Source of the DNA: Homarus americanus
Taxonomy: Eukaryota > Arthropoda > Malacostraca > Decapoda > Nephropidae
Assembly (NCBI RefSeq): GCF_018991925.1
Contig: NW_024720773.1
Location: forward strand, 1,562,567 to 1,626,566
Direction: 5' to 3'
Length of the DNA: 64,000 nucleotides
Shown here: positions 1-12,075 of the stretch, in pieces
Position numbering within the stretch: position 1 is the stretch's first letter
Layout of the letters: the number at the start of each line of letters is the position of its first letter
Notes under the pieces: generated by a model
Database searches by the model: none
Seen by the model: the letters and a program-made list of their open reading frames with translations, nothing else
What the model was told of the DNA's origin: nothing
Position numbers and translations under genes: made by a program

Positions 1-378
1 GCAATGTTCGGTGGATTTGGCATCCTGTGTACCGCCGGCAAGGCCTTGGGCTTGTAACACACGTCTTGCTCGCGGTGCCCACCGTTTCTCTGTGGATGTC
101 GGTCAAACGAGAATAACCCGTTATAGTACCTCCTTCTTTCCTCACGCAGCCTAACTGTGGAATGCTCTGCCCTCTTCTGTGTTTCCATATTTATGCAATC
201 TGTCTCACTTTAAAAAGGTGGTTTTCCGGCATTTTCGTCGTGTAGATTAACACAGTATAACCTTTTTTCTTCACTATTTTCAATTTCTTTCTTTTCTCAT
301 TTTTTCGTTCCCCAGGCACCGTTGTGGGTCGTTTGACCTGTGCCCGGGTGGGCAAATTCCCGTAAAGAAAAAAAAAGC
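1..378 (+). mobile_element. 3' end of a non-LTR retrotransposon, cut by the window edge
   Basis: A coding tail ending at 250 is followed by a 3' UTR of about 110 bases. The UTR ends in a G/C-rich stretch (CCTGTGCCCGGGTGGG) and an A-rich tail at about 361-378. That order (RT C-terminus, short UTR, A-tail) is the standard 3' end of a non-LTR element. The clade cannot be fixed from this fragment. The remainder lies left of the window. Confidence 0.6.
2..250 (+). pseudogene. C-terminal fragment of a non-LTR reverse transcriptase ORF
   Basis: The frame beginning at base 2 and ending at TAA 248-250 reads through the residue pattern common at the C-terminus of many non-LTR ORF2 proteins: an Arg/His-rich stretch, then TRYSTSFFPHAA, then LWNALPSSVF, then HFKKVVFRHFRR. 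One in-frame stop (TAA) lies just before LWNALP, so this copy is broken. No catalytic motif is inside the window because the RT palm would lie further left. It carries no host function. An alternative is a chance match, which I consider unlikely because the LWNALP block and the A-tailed UTR occur in the correct order. Confidence 0.6.
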
Positions 379-466
379 CAATCACGTTACAACAGCAGAA
401 GATAGCGTCGGATACATCTGTAATGAACTATTTTAATAACATTTATAAAAGATCATGGAGTTTTCG

Positions 467-491
467 TTACTACTACTACTACTACTACTAC
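467..491. repeat. (TAC)n microsatellite at the 3' end of RLE element copy 1
   Basis: A run of TAC triplets, followed by T's that are the A-tail of the minus-strand element. On the element's sense strand this reads A-tail then (GTA)n. The same arrangement recurs at the 3' end of all six copies. Confidence 0.9.
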
Positions 492-3400
492 TTTTTTTTC
501 TTTTTAATTAAAACGTGGCCTCCAGCCTCCCCCAATAGCCAAACCTTCGCCACCATTTTATTACCGTAATATTAAGTATCCTAATACATAAGTAGCTATC
601 CTAGCTGTGTTGAATTAGTTGAGCCGCAGGTCTATGCGTCATTCAGTGACTGTAGCCTCGTAGTCAATATCTGCAGCTGTTGTCAGCTTTGGGGCAGAAG
701 CTCTCGTTCCCCTGAGGCAGAGCAAAGCCGACAGAAGGAGAGAGAAGGACAGTCGACATCTCATCCAGGCTGTAACATAACTTCTGGGCTGCTGCTTCTG
801 TTCGGAGATCACTTCCGCGAGTCTGGCGTAGAAACATCTTGCACTTGGTCCCATCCCACCAGAGGATGTGAACACTAGAGGAGTGAAGCTGCCTTGATCA
901 ATGTTCTGAATTCTCTCCCCGTATGCCCTTATCTTGTCGTTCTTGTTCCTCCTGTGTGCAGCACCGAGAGCTAAGTTACGGTGACATGCAGCTATGGGAT
1001 CAAAAATCCTGATGTCGAAGAAGGCTCGTTGTCCCTGCGTCCAGAATCCTCGAGCACTGACGTCAACACGGGCTTCGTTGGATGTGTTTGAAGTCATATG
1101 TTGGAAGATCTCACCGTCCAATGGAAGAAGGGTCAGTTCTACCGTGACATCACGGCAGATTTCCTTCAACATATTTGCTGTGAGATTCCTTACTTCGTCA
1201 TACCTCATGCATAGGAAGCCCCCTTTCTTGCACACCATGGCGTGATCGACGTCATAGGTAGAGCCACACACGCATTGGGAGGGCAACCCTTCTAGTGGCC
1301 TACCGTACCTTAGAGCAATGGCATCTGTAAATTCTTGTTTATTGAGACTGAAACCATTTGACCTTATCGGTAACGTAGTTAACCAGTTCGAGGTGCCCAC
1401 CTCCTGCGCTATAGATACTTTTTTTTTTCAAATTCTCTGGTACCTGCAGCAACAGTTGCTGCAGCTTATCACTTTGGACGTGCATCCACCTCCCCTGTTG
1501 CGTTCTGAGCTATAATGTGTTCCGTGAGGGCTGCCGTGAGCTTAACTGAATTTTGATGTTCCGTGGCAGCAATCTCCTCTGGATTGGTTTGTCCCATTCC
1601 TCCCAGTCTCAGTGCAAGTGCAAGGAGTGATCTTTCTGCTGGGGGTAAGATTGGGTGTTTCACTAATTTGGGAATTAAAGTGACGCTGATAGCTTCTTCC
1701 AGAGGGTGGAGGAGGAGTCCGATATCAGGGATAGTGCACATCAGATAGTTCCAGCGATGCTTGACTCCATGGGTGAATGCTGCAAAAGCCGCATGTGGCT
1801 TTGTGTTAGCAATCTTCTCAGAGCTTGGATTTCCCTAACCCACTCATTCACCTTTCCCGCTACGTACTCGGTCTTGAAATCCGTAGTGCCAATTACTGCT
1901 CCTAGATGTCTTTGGCCATCCTTTGTTATTTTGACCTCACTTCCGCCAAACACCTCCATTGCCCGTTCATAATGTTCTGGCTTCACAATGAGGAAAGACT
2001 TGCTGGCGTTTGGGTGGTACCCTATTGTGGGGCTTGCTATGTAACCAAGTCCCACCACTTTTTGATATCCTCCACTTTTCCTGCTCCTGTAAGGTCATCA
2101 GCGTACGCCACTTGTTTAACCTCAGTTGTTTCAAATTTTATTTCGTGGTGGAGCACTGATAAGCCTATTGCGTACATTGCCATTGCAACAGGGTCCCCCT
2201 GCGTTGTTCCCTCGGTTGACTTTAAGATGGTATCACCTCTTAGAGCCTTGTTGTTTACTATGTAGAGGTCTGATGGATACCTATATGAGTTTTCAACACA
2301 CATTGCAAAGCTTGGACACTTGATCTTGATGTTGTGCAGTGCGGCCTTGCGGTTAAGAATGTTGAATGCGTTTGAAGCATCCACCAGTAGAACGGCCTCA
2401 CGATCACGCTGCTCAAATATCAATCTCATGTCGTGAATGGCGGCTTCCCCGCCAGCCTGGTGGCCAGCACACACTTGCAGGTTCCCTGCTGCTGCCCTGA
2501 CATCATCCTTTACCACCTCTTTTATGCATTTTCCGATGATCCGCCTCAGCACTTCCCCTACCCCTATAGGTCTACATCCTGGATTCTTATCCAGTGGAAT
2601 GAGGCAGCAGGCCGTCAGAGCATGGAGGTGATGGCAGCAAGAGCATGCCAGCTTTCTTGCAAGGACGGCAATGGCAGTGCATAGATCACTTGCTACAGGG
2701 CCAAACTTGTTAGTGCTGAGGATGACTCTCCAACCGTTTGCATCCAGACCTGAAGGGCCGGCACTTCCTCGAGTCAGTGCCTTTTTCCACACCATCTCTC
2801 CTGTTATTTTCTCGAACAGGGTAGCATTTGGTGGGATATAGTCACCCTGGAACCTGATGCCTTCGTCTTCACTTGCAGGGTGTATGTTTTTCTTTCAGTA
2901 GTTTTAATGTCTCTCTGTTTATTGGCAGAACCCCACCGAAGTATTCCTCTGTGAGAGATTTTACCGCCAGACACTTTTCCCATATGCATTTTGTTTCCAA
3001 ATTTTCTTGCAACGTCATCGGTGTTTTGCTTTCCGTCACCTTAATTTTTAGTCTCTCCTGCAGTGTTCTTGCTTCACATAGGAGATCATCAAGGGCCCCA
3101 TTCTGCCACATTCCCATTTTTCTCTTCATTGCTGCCGCATTTTCTTTGTGCTTAGGCTTAGAGTGTGTCCTCTGACAAAATAGATGTTGTATTATTGTCA
3201 GTATTTGAAAAGCTAAAGGGGCGAGGAAGCGGTCCTCAGTGTAATCAGTTATGAGGCGAATCATCTCCCGAATCAGTTCTTTGGTGGCCGCACACTTGGG
3301 TGGTTCAAATAGGTTAGCTGGCGACCACCTGACAATTTCTGAGTAGGTTTCTTTGACCCATATGTCTGCATTTTCCATCGACATGCCATTCCACTGTGGT

Positions 3401-4383
3401 GGCTGTCTCTCATTCTCCTAGTGGACATCTGCTACTAAGGGAGCAGCATTTATTAATACTACTTTTTCGGGTTGGGTAGACACATTGCTATCATTTAGGA
3501 TATCAATGGGCGGTTGGGTCCCGGCGATGTCCAACGTGGCCCCCTGTGACGGCTCCCTGCGACGTGGGTTCCGACAATTGTCTCCCTTTCTGCAATCCAC
3601 ACATGGTCGGTTGTTTCTCGAACATTCACACTTAGTGCAGTTTTGGTACTGGCTAGCACAAACGCAACAATATCTATTACCCGGTATAGTGATCAGCACC
3701 TTAGGCGGGAGTTACTTCCGCCTCCGACCTCTGCTTTGGTCCCATACAGAAGAAGAAACTAGTTCTTATGAGTAAAGGGGAGGGAGGTGACAGGCTGGAC
3801 TGCTGTGTCCGGGTAGTAGGGGCATACGTGCGTGCGCGGATTTGTAGCCCCCCCCCCCCTATGGGAGACAATCCACACATCAGAATGATCTACTGGGAGC
3901 AAGAATTATCACACCTAACACTTGTTTATCTATATCCTTAGGAGAAATAACCACTATTTCTATGGTCACATTGATGTAATACTAGTTATATATACTCACT
4001 TGGTCTGCTAACACTACATGAAGTGACCGTTACTTGGGGGTGGGACGACCACAAGTCGCAGAGAACTTGGCCCCATAAGGTCGAGAGTCTCGATGCCACC
4101 CCTGCCAGAGTAGGCCTAACGACACTGGCACTGGCACCTGGCACCTGCAGTCGCCGACCATCCAAACACTCACAGACTCGCTTGGAGATCACCGGTGAAC
4201 ACATGGAATATTTGCGATTAATGCCGTAAGGGATGAGAAGAACCGTCAGGCAATGATGCTCAAGGTGACATCCGATATTCACCGACATAGTGTGAAATTC
4301 CCGCTCCCACAAACTGAGCATATCCCCCCAATAACACTTTAGATCAGGGAGGACACTCCAACACACCCACGCAGCTCTGGCCC
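492..4383 (-). mobile_element. RLE-type (R2-superfamily-like) non-LTR retrotransposon, copy 1, full length
   Basis: Reading the minus strand, the element starts just inside a (TAG)n tract at 4383 (TGGGCCAGAGCTGCGTGG). It has a 5' UTR of about 0.7 kb, one long broken ORF, and a 3' UTR that ends in GGCCACG plus an A-rich tail against another (TAG)n tract. Length is about 3.9 kb. Its 5' end matches copy 3, which supports both as full length. The single ORF, CCHC-like knuckle and restriction-like endonuclease after the RT place it with the early-branching, target-specific R2/R4/NeSL/CRE/HERO type. I cannot assign the clade by eye. Confidence 0.8.
615..3687 (-). pseudogene. Single ORF of RLE element copy 1: CXC-like N-terminus, RT, knuckle, RLE; broken
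   Basis: The intact protein would be about 1,030-1,040 residues, judged against copies 2 and 3. The N-terminus (3418-3687) has nine cysteines in a CXC-like spacing (CTKCECSRNNRPC). The RT shows motif A LLVDASNAFN (about 2370), motif B EGTTQGDPVA (about 2200) and motif C YADD (about 2100). The knuckle CVCGSTYDVDHAMVC (about 1250) and endonuclease residues RVDV and FFDIRIFDP (about 1010-1070) follow. Breaks: the conserved start ATG is ATA at 3685-3687. TAG replaces a Glu codon near 3418, and TGA replaces a Cys codon at 639-641. Frameshifts lie near 2870 and 2040 and within 1400-1500. Copy 1 therefore cannot make the protein, but every catalytic motif can still be read. Confidence 0.82.
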
Positions 4384-4402
4384 ACTACTACTACTACTAC
4401 TA
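4384..4402. repeat. (ACT)n microsatellite between copies 1 and 2
   Basis: Six ACT triplets join the 5' end of copy 1 directly to the A-tail of copy 2. No other flanking DNA lies between the copies, so one sits at the edge of the other's microsatellite target. Confidence 0.9.
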
Positions 4403-7400
4403 ATGCTTTTTTTTAATGGCCTCCAGCCCCCCCCCCCCAATAGCCATACCTTCGCCGCCATTTCATTACCTTAATATTAAATATCCTAATACACAAGTAG
4501 CCTTCCTAGCTGTGTTGAATTAGTTGAGCCGCAGATCTATGCGGCATTCAGTAACTGTAGCCCCATAGTCAATATCTGCAGCTGTTGTCGGCATTGGGGC
4601 CGAAGCTCTCGTTCCCCTGAGGCAGAGCAAAGCCGACCGAAGGAGAGAGAAGGACAGTCGACATCTAAACCAGGCTCTAACATAACTTCTGGGCTGCTGC
4701 TTCTGTTCGGAGATCACCTCTGCGCGTCTGGCGTAGAAGCATTGGTCCCATCCCACCAGAGGTTGTAAACACTAGGGGAGTGAAGCTGCCTTGATCAACA
4801 TTCTGAATTCTCTCCCCGTATGCCCTTATCTTGTCGTTCTCGTTCCTCCTGTGTGCAGCATCGGTGAGCTATGTTACGGTGACATGCAGCCATGGGATCC
4901 TGATGTCGAAGAAGGCTAGCTGTCCCAGGGTCCAGAATCCTCGAGCACTGACGTCAACACGGGCTTCGTTGGATGTGTTCGAAATCCTATGTTAGAAGAT
5001 CTCACCATCCAATGGAAGGAGGGTCGGTTCTACCGTGACATTACGGCAGATTTCCTTCAACATATTTGCTGTGAGATCCCTTACTTCGTCGTGCCTCATG
5101 CATATGAAGCCCCCTTTCTTGCACACCATGGCGTGATCGACGTCATAGGAAGAGCCACACACGCATTGGGAGGGCAAACCTTCTACTGGCCTACCGTATC
5201 TAAGAGCATTAGCATCTGTAAATTCTTGTTTATTGAGACTGAAACCATATACCTTTATCGGTAACGTAGTTAACCAGTTCGAGGCGCCCACCTCCTGCGC
5301 TATAGCTACTTTTTTTTCAAATTCTCTGGTACTTACTTATCACTTTGGCCGTGCTGTCGTTCTGCCGTAATGGACCTTCGAATCTTGTTTACTTCACAGG
5401 TATCCACCTCCCCTGTTGCGTTCTGAGCTATTATGTGGTCCGTGAAGGGTGCCGTGAGCTTAACTGAGTTTTGATGTTCAGTGGCAACAATCTCTTCTGG
5501 ATTGGTCAGTCCCATTCCTCCCAGTCTCGGCGGTAGTGCAAGGAGTGACCTTTCTGCTGGGGTTAGGTGAGGGTGTTTCACTAATTTGGGAATGAAATTG
5601 ACGCTGATAGCTTCTTCCAGAGGTTGAAGGAGGGGTCCGATATCAGGAATAGTGCGCATCAGGTAGTTCGTGCGATGCTTGACTCCATGGGTGAATGCCG
5701 CAAATGCCGCATGTGGTTCTGATGTTTACAATCTCAGACAGAGCTTGGATTTCCCTAACCCACTCATTCAACTTTCCCGTTACGTACTCGGTCTTGAAGT
5801 CCATCGTGCCAATTACTGAGCTTAGGTGTCTTTGGCCATCCTTTGTTATTTTGACCTCACTTCCACCGAACACCTCAATTACCCGTTCATAATGTTCTGG
5901 CATCACAATGAGGAAAGACTTGTTGTCGTTTGGGTGGTACCCTATTTGTGGGCTTCGTGATGTTACCAAGTCCCACCACTTTTTGATGTCCTCCACTTTT
6001 CCTGCTCCTGTAAGGTCATCAGCATAAGCAACTTGCTTGACCTCAGTTGTTTCAAATTTTATTGTGTGTTGGAGCACGGATAGGCCTATTGCGTACAATG
6101 CCATTGCAACAGGGTCCCCCTGCGTTGCTTCCTCTGTTCACTGTATGATGGTATCACCTGTAAGAGCCTTGTTGTTTACTATATAAAGGTCTGATGGATT
6201 CCTATATGAGTTTTCAACATACATTGCAAAGCTTGGACACTTGATCTTGATGTTGTGCAGTGCGGCTTTACGGTTAGTTATGTTGAATGCGTTTGAAGCG
6301 TCCATCAGGAGAACGGCCTCACAATCGCGCTGCTCAAATATCGTTCTCATGGTGTGAATGGCAGCATCCCATCCAGCTTGTTGGCCAGCACAAACTTGTA
6401 GGTTCCCTGCTGCTGCCCTGACATCATCCTTTACCACCTCTATTTTGCATTTTCCGATGATCCGCCTCAGCACTTCCCCCACTCCTATTGGCCTACATCC
6501 TGGATTCTTATCCAGGGGAATGAGGCGGCAGGCCGTCAGATCATGGAGGTGCTGGCAGCACGAGGATGCCAGCTTTCTTGCAAGGACGGCAATGGCAGTG
6601 CAGAGATCACTTGCTACGGGGCCAAACTTGTTAGTGCTGAGGATGACTCTCCAACCGTTTGCATCCAGACCTGAAGGACCGGCACATCCCTGAGTCTTCA
6701 GTGCCTTTTTCCACACCATCCCTCCTGTTATTTTCTCGAACAGGACAGCATTTGGTGGGATATAGGCATCCTGGAACCTGATGCCTTCATCTTCACTTGC
6801 AGGGGGATGTTTTTCCTTCAATTGTTTTAATGTCTCTCTGTTTATTGGCAGGACCCCACCGGCGGATTCCTCTTTGAGAGATCTTACCGCCAGAGACACT
6901 TTTCCCACACGCATTTTGTTTCCAAACTTTCTTGCAACGTCATCGGTGTTTTGCTTTCCGTCTCATGTACATTTTAGTCTCTCCTGCAGTGTTCTTGCTT
7001 CACATAGGGGATCATCAAGGGCCCCATTCTGCCACATTGTCCATCTTCTCTTCATTGCTGCAGCATTTTCTTTGTGCTTAGTCTTTGTGTGTGTCCTCTG
7101 ACAGAATAGATGTGGTATTATTGCCAGTATATGAAGAGCTAAAGGGGCAAAAAAGCAGTCTTGAGTGTACTCCGTTATAAGGCGAATCATCTCCCGAATC
7201 AGTTCTTTGGTGGCCGCACACTTGGGTGGTTCAAACAGGTTTGCTGGCGACCACCTGACAATTTTTGAGTAAGTTTCTTTAACCCATATGTCCGCATTTT
7301 CCATCGACATGCCATTCCACTGTGGTGGCTGTCTCTCATTCACCTCGTGGACATCTGCTACTTTTGGAGCAGCGTTTATTAGTACTACATTTTCAGGTTG

Positions 7401-7957
7401 AGTAGACTCACTGCTATCATTTAGGATATCATCAGGCGGCTGGGTCCCGGCGATATCCACTGTGGCCTCCTGCGTCGCCTCCCTGCCATAAGGGTTCCGA
7501 CAGTTGTATCCCTTTCTGCAAGCCACACATGGTCTGTTGTTTCTCGCACAATCACAGCTCGTGCAATTTGGGTTCTGGCTAGCACAGACGCAACAATGTC
7601 TGTTACCCGGCATAGTGTTCCGCACCTTGGGCGACAGTTACGTCCGCCTCCGACTTCTGCTTTGGTCCCAAACAAACGAATAAACTAGTTCTTATGAGGG
7701 AAAGGCGGAGAGCTGACAGGCTGGACTGCTGTGTCCAGGTAGTAGGGGCATACGTGCGCACGTGGGTGAGTAGGCCACCAACCTATGGGCGACAATCCAC
7801 ACATCAGAATGATACGCTGGGAGCAAGAAATTGTCACACCAAGCACTTGTGTATATATCCTTAGCAGGAATAACCACTCTTTATGTGGTCACACTGATGT
7901 AATATTAGTTATATATACTCACTTGGTCAGCCGAGACCCTACATGAAGTGTCCGTTA
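4403..7957 (-). mobile_element. RLE-type non-LTR retrotransposon, copy 2, slightly 5' truncated
   Basis: Same element and orientation as copy 1. Alignment by eye runs from the 3' tail to about 7957, where it breaks off inside the 5' UTR at the sequence corresponding to CCGTTACT in copy 1 (about 4027-4034). Beyond that point the sequence is (TAC)n. About 350 bases of 5' UTR are missing but the ORF start is retained. Confidence 0.8.
4520..7613 (-). pseudogene. Single ORF of RLE element copy 2, broken
   Basis: The conserved start is ATG at 7611-7613 (MPGN). An upstream GTG in frame is less likely because only the MPGN ATG is shared by copies 2 and 3. CXC-like block: CTSCDCARNNRPC, nine Cys. The RT reads GPSGLDANGW, motif A LLMDASNAFN (about 6300), motif B ATQGDPVAM (about 6115) and motif C YADD (about 6025). 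The knuckle CVCGSSYDVDHAMVC is near 5150. The ORF ends with CRIDLRLN and TAA at 4520. Breaks: TGA near 6963, TGA near 6138, a frameshift near 5720, a deletion near 5335 that removes the residues linking the thumb to the knuckle, and TAA near 4992. The endonuclease region at 4860-4990 is also damaged by small deletions. Confidence 0.82.
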
Positions 7958-7970
7958 CTACTACTACTAC
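7958..7970. repeat. (TAC)n microsatellite between copies 2 and 3
   Basis: TAC triplets run from the truncation point of copy 2 into a T-run of about 21 bases, the A-tail of copy 3. The first TAC is shared with the element's own sequence, so the exact junction is ambiguous by 2-4 bases. Confidence 0.9.
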
Positions 7971-10900
7971 TTTTTTTTTTTTTTTTTTTTGAAAACGTGG
8001 CCTCCAGCCTCCCCCAATAGCCACACCTTCGCCACCGTTTAATTACCTTAATATTAAATATCCTAATACATAAGTAGCTATCCTATCTGTGTTAAATTAG
8101 TTGAGCCGCAGATCTATGCGGCATTCAATGACACTAGCCTCATAGTCAATATCTGCAGCAGTTGTCGGAGTTGGGGCAGAAGCTCTCGTTCCCCTGAGGC
8201 AGAGCAAAGCCGACCGAAGGAGAGAGAAAGACAGTCGACATCTCATCCAGGCTGTAACATAACTTCTGGGCTGCTGCTTCTGTTCGGAGATCACCTCCGC
8301 GAGTCTGGCGTAGAAACATCTTGCACTTAGTCCCATCCCACCAGAGGTTGTGAACACTAGAGGAGTGAAGCTGCCTTGATCAACGTTTCGAATTCTCTCC
8401 CCATATGCCCTTCTCTTGTCGTTCTCGTTCCTCCTATGTGCAGCATCGAGAGCTAGGTTATGGTGTCATGCAGTCATGGGATCAAAAATCCTGATGTCGA
8501 AGAAAGCTCGCTGTCCCCGAGTCCAGAATCCTCGAGGAATGACGTCCACACGGGCTTCGTTAGATGTGTTTGAAGTCCTGTGTTGGAAGATATCACCATC
8601 CAATGGAAGGAGTGTCGGTTCTACCATGACATCCCGGCAGATTTCCTTCAACATATTTGCTCTGAGGTCCCTTACCTCGTCATGCCTCATGCATATGAAG
8701 CCCTCTTTCTTGCACACCATGGCGTGATCGCCATCATAGGAAGAGCCACACACGCATTGTGAGGGCAAACCTTCTACTGGCCGACCATACCTTAGAGCAA
8801 TGGCATCTGTAAATTCTTGTTTATTAAGACTGAAACCATCTGCCCTTATCGGTAACGTAGTTAACCAGTTCGAGGCGCCCACCTCCTGCACTATAGCTAC
8901 TTTTTTTTTCAAATTTTCTGGTACCTGCAGCAACAGTTCCTGCAACTTATCATTTTGGCAGTGCTGTCGATCTGTCATAATAGACCTACGAATCTTATTT
9001 ACCTCACTGGTATCCACTTCCCCTGTTGCATTCTGGGCTATTATGTGGTCCGTGAGGGCTGCCGTGAGCTTAAGTGAATTTTGATGTTCAGTGGACGCAA
9101 TCTCCTCTGGATTTGTTAGTCCCATCCCTCCCAGTCATGATGGAAGTGCAAGAAGTGCTCTTTCTGCTGGGGTTAAGTCAGGGTGTTTCACTAATTTAGG
9201 AATGAAATTGACACTGATAACTTCTTCCAGAGGGTGGAGGAGGGGTCCGATATCAGGGATAGTACGCATCAGGTAGTTCCAACGATGCTTGACTCCATGG
9301 GTGAATGCAGCAAAGGCCGCATGTGGCTCTGTGTTAGCAATCTCAGATAGAGCTTGGATTTCACTAACCCACTCATTCACCTTTCCCGCTCCGTACTCGG
9401 TCTTGAAGTCCGCAGTGCCAATTACTGTGCCTAGATGTCTTTGGCCATCATTAGTTATTTTGACCTCACTTCCGCCAAAACCTCCATTGCCCGTTCATAA
9501 TGTTCTGGCTTCACGATGAGGTAGGACTTGCTGGCGTTTGGGTGGTACCCTATTTGTGGACCTCGCGATGTTACCAAGTCCCACCACTTTTTGATGCCCT
9601 CCACTTTTCTTGCTCCTGCAAGGTCATCAGCATATGCCACTTGTTTGACCCTAGTTGTTTCAAATTTTATTTCTTGTTGCAGCACTGATAGGCCAATTGC
9701 ATACATTGCCATTGCAACAGGGTCTCCCTTTCTTGTTCCCTCGGTTGACTGTAAGATGGTATCACCTCTTAGAGCCTTGTTGTTTACTATATAGAGGTCT
9801 GATGGATTCCAATACGAATTTTCAACATACATTGCAAAGCTTGGACACTTGATCTTGATGTTGTGCAGTGCAGCCTTGCTGTTAAGTATGTTGTATGCGT
9901 TTGAAGCATCTACCAGGAGTACGGCCTCACAATCACGCTGCTCAAATATCAATCTCATGGCGTGAATGGCGGCCTCCCCGCCAGCCTGGTGGCCAGCACA
10001 CACTTGTAGGTTCCCTGCTGCTGTCCTGACATCATCCTTTACCACCTCTATTATGCATTTTCCGATGATCCGCCTCAGCACTTCCCCCACCCTTATAGGC
10101 CTACATCCTGGTTTCTTTTGCAGAGGAATAAGGCGGCAGGCCGTCAGGGCCTGGAGGTGATGGCAGCAAGAGGATGCAAGCTTTCTTGCAAGGGCGGCAA
10201 TGGCAGTGCAGAGATCGCTTGCTACAGGGCCAAACTTGTTAGTGCTGAGGATGACTCCTCAACCGTTTGCATCCCGACCTGAAGGGCCGGCTCCTTCTCG
10301 AGTCTTCAGTGCCTTTTTCCACACCATCCCTCCTGTTATTTTCTCGAACAGGACAGCGTTTGGTGGGGTATAGACACCCTCGAACCTGATGCCTTCTTCG
10401 TCGCTTGCAAGCGGATGTTTCTCTCTCAGTAGTTTTAATGTCTCTCCGTTTATTGGCATCACCCCACCAGAGGATTCCTCTGTGAGAGATCTTACCGCCT
10501 GAGACACTTTTCCCACACGCATTTTGTTTCCAAATTTTCTTGCCACGTCATCGGTGTTTTGCTTTCCGTCACCCGTAATTTTTAGTCTCTCCTGCAGTGT
10601 TCTTGCTTCACATAGGAGATCATCAAGGGCCCCATTCTGCCACATTGCCAATCTTCTCTTCATTGCTGCCATATTTTCTTTGTGCTTAGTCTTTGTGTGT
10701 GTCCTCTGACAAAATAGATGTGGTATTATTATCAGTATTTGAAGAGCTAAAGGGGCGAGGAAGCGGTCCTGTGTGTAATCAGTCATGACGCGAATCATCT
10801 CCCGAATCAGTTCTTTGGTGGCCGCACACTTGGGTGGTTCAAATAAGTTAGCGGGCGACCACTTGACAATTTCTGAATAGGTTTCTTTGACCCATATGTT

Positions 10901-11923
10901 TGCATTTTCCATCGACATGCCATTCCACTGTGGTGGCTGTCTCTCATTCTCCTCGTGGACATCTGCTACTAAGGGAGCAGCATTTATTAGTACTACATTT
11001 TCGGGTTGAGTAGACTCACTGCTATCATTTCGGATATCATCGGGTGGTTGGGTCCCGGCGATATCCACTGTGGCCACCTGTGTCGGCTCCCTGCGACGTG
11101 GGTTCCGACACTGGTCTCGCTTCTTGCAATCCACACATGGTCGGTTGTTTCTCGCACAAACACAATTTGTGCAGTTTTGGTTCGGGTTAGCACAGAGGCA
11201 GCAATGAATGTTACCAGGCATAGTGAACAGCACCTTGGGCGACAGATACTTCCGCCTCCGACCTCTGCTATTGGGCCCATACGGACGAAGAAACTAGATC
11301 TTATGAGTATGGGGCACAGAGGTGACGGCCTGGCCTGCGGTGTCCGAGTAGTAAGGGCATACGCGCGCGCGTGGTTGTGTCGGGCACCCCCCATGTGGGC
11401 GACAATCCACACATCCGAATAATCCACTGGGAGCAAGAATTATCACACCTAACACTTGTTTATGTAACCTTGGCAGAGATAACCACTATTTCTATGGTCT
11501 CACTGATGTAATATTAGTTATATATACTCACTTGGTCAGCCGACACTACATGAAGTGGCGTTACTCGAGGTGGGGATGGGGGGGGCGACCGCAAGCGCGA
11601 GGCACTTGGCCCCATAGGGGCGAGAGTCGCGATGCCACCCCTGCTAAAGTAGGCCTATCGACACACTGGCACTAACACTTGGCAACTCCAGTCACTGACC
11701 ATTCAAACTCTCACAGGCTTACTTGAAGATCGCAGGTGAACACACGCAATATTTGCGTTTAATGCCGTAAGGGATGAAAAGAGCCGTCGGCGACGATGCT
11801 CAATGTGACATCCAACATTCATCGACACACTGAGAAATTCTCGCTCCCACAAACTGAGTATATCCCCACCAATAACACTTTAAATCAGGGAAGGCACCCC
11901 AACACACCCACGCCACCCGGGCC
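7971..11923 (-). mobile_element. RLE-type non-LTR retrotransposon, copy 3, full length
   Basis: This is the most complete copy. Its 5' end (GGCCCGGGTGGCGTGGG on the minus strand) abuts (TAG)n at 11923, and its 3' A-tail abuts (TAG)n at 7971. The 5' and 3' ends match copy 1, which defines an element of about 3.95 kb. Confidence 0.82.
8097..11221 (-). pseudogene. Single ORF of RLE element copy 3, least damaged
   Basis: The start ATG is at 11219-11221 and the stop TAA at 8097, about 1,040 codons. Approximate residue map: CXC-like cysteines 7-37 (CTNCVCARNNRPC); RT 300-560 with GPSGRDANG near 320, motif A LLVDASNAYN near 435, motif B near 495 (here RKGDPVA instead of TQGDP) and YADD near 530; CCHC-type knuckle near 825-840 (CVCGSSYDGDHAMVC); restriction-like endonuclease near 885-930 (RVDV, then FFDIRIFDP); and a conserved C-terminus (RCRLSFSLLRSALLCLRG) near 990-1020. 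Breaks: Trp to TGA at 10259, a one-base deletion near 9478, TGA near 9135 and TGA near 8466. The function in an intact copy would be target-primed reverse transcription: the RLE nicks DNA and the RT copies the element RNA from the nick. Confidence 0.85.
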
Positions 11924-11970
11924 TACTACTACTACTACTACAATAATAATAATAATAATGATAATAATAA

Positions 11971-12027
<57 letters not shown>

Positions 12028-12075
12028 CGATGATGATAATAAAATATTACTACTACTACTACTACTACTACTACT
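11924..12075. repeat. Compound microsatellite (TAC)n-(AAT)n-(TAC)n between copies 3 and 4
   Basis: TAC triplets (11924-11940), then an AAT/ATA-rich triplet run with a few AAA and GAT interruptions (11941-12045), then TAC again (12046-12075) leading into the A-tail of copy 4. The AAT block has the same period as TAC and probably arose inside the same target tract. Confidence 0.9.

Noticed and set aside
492..11923. rDNA-specific R2 or R4 insertion
   Set aside because: No ribosomal RNA sequence flanks any of the six copies. All visible junctions are TAC repeats.
492..11923. Penelope-like or DIRS-type element
   Set aside because: No GIY-YIG nuclease or tyrosine recombinase motif. A restriction-like endonuclease pattern and CCHC-type knuckle follow the RT.
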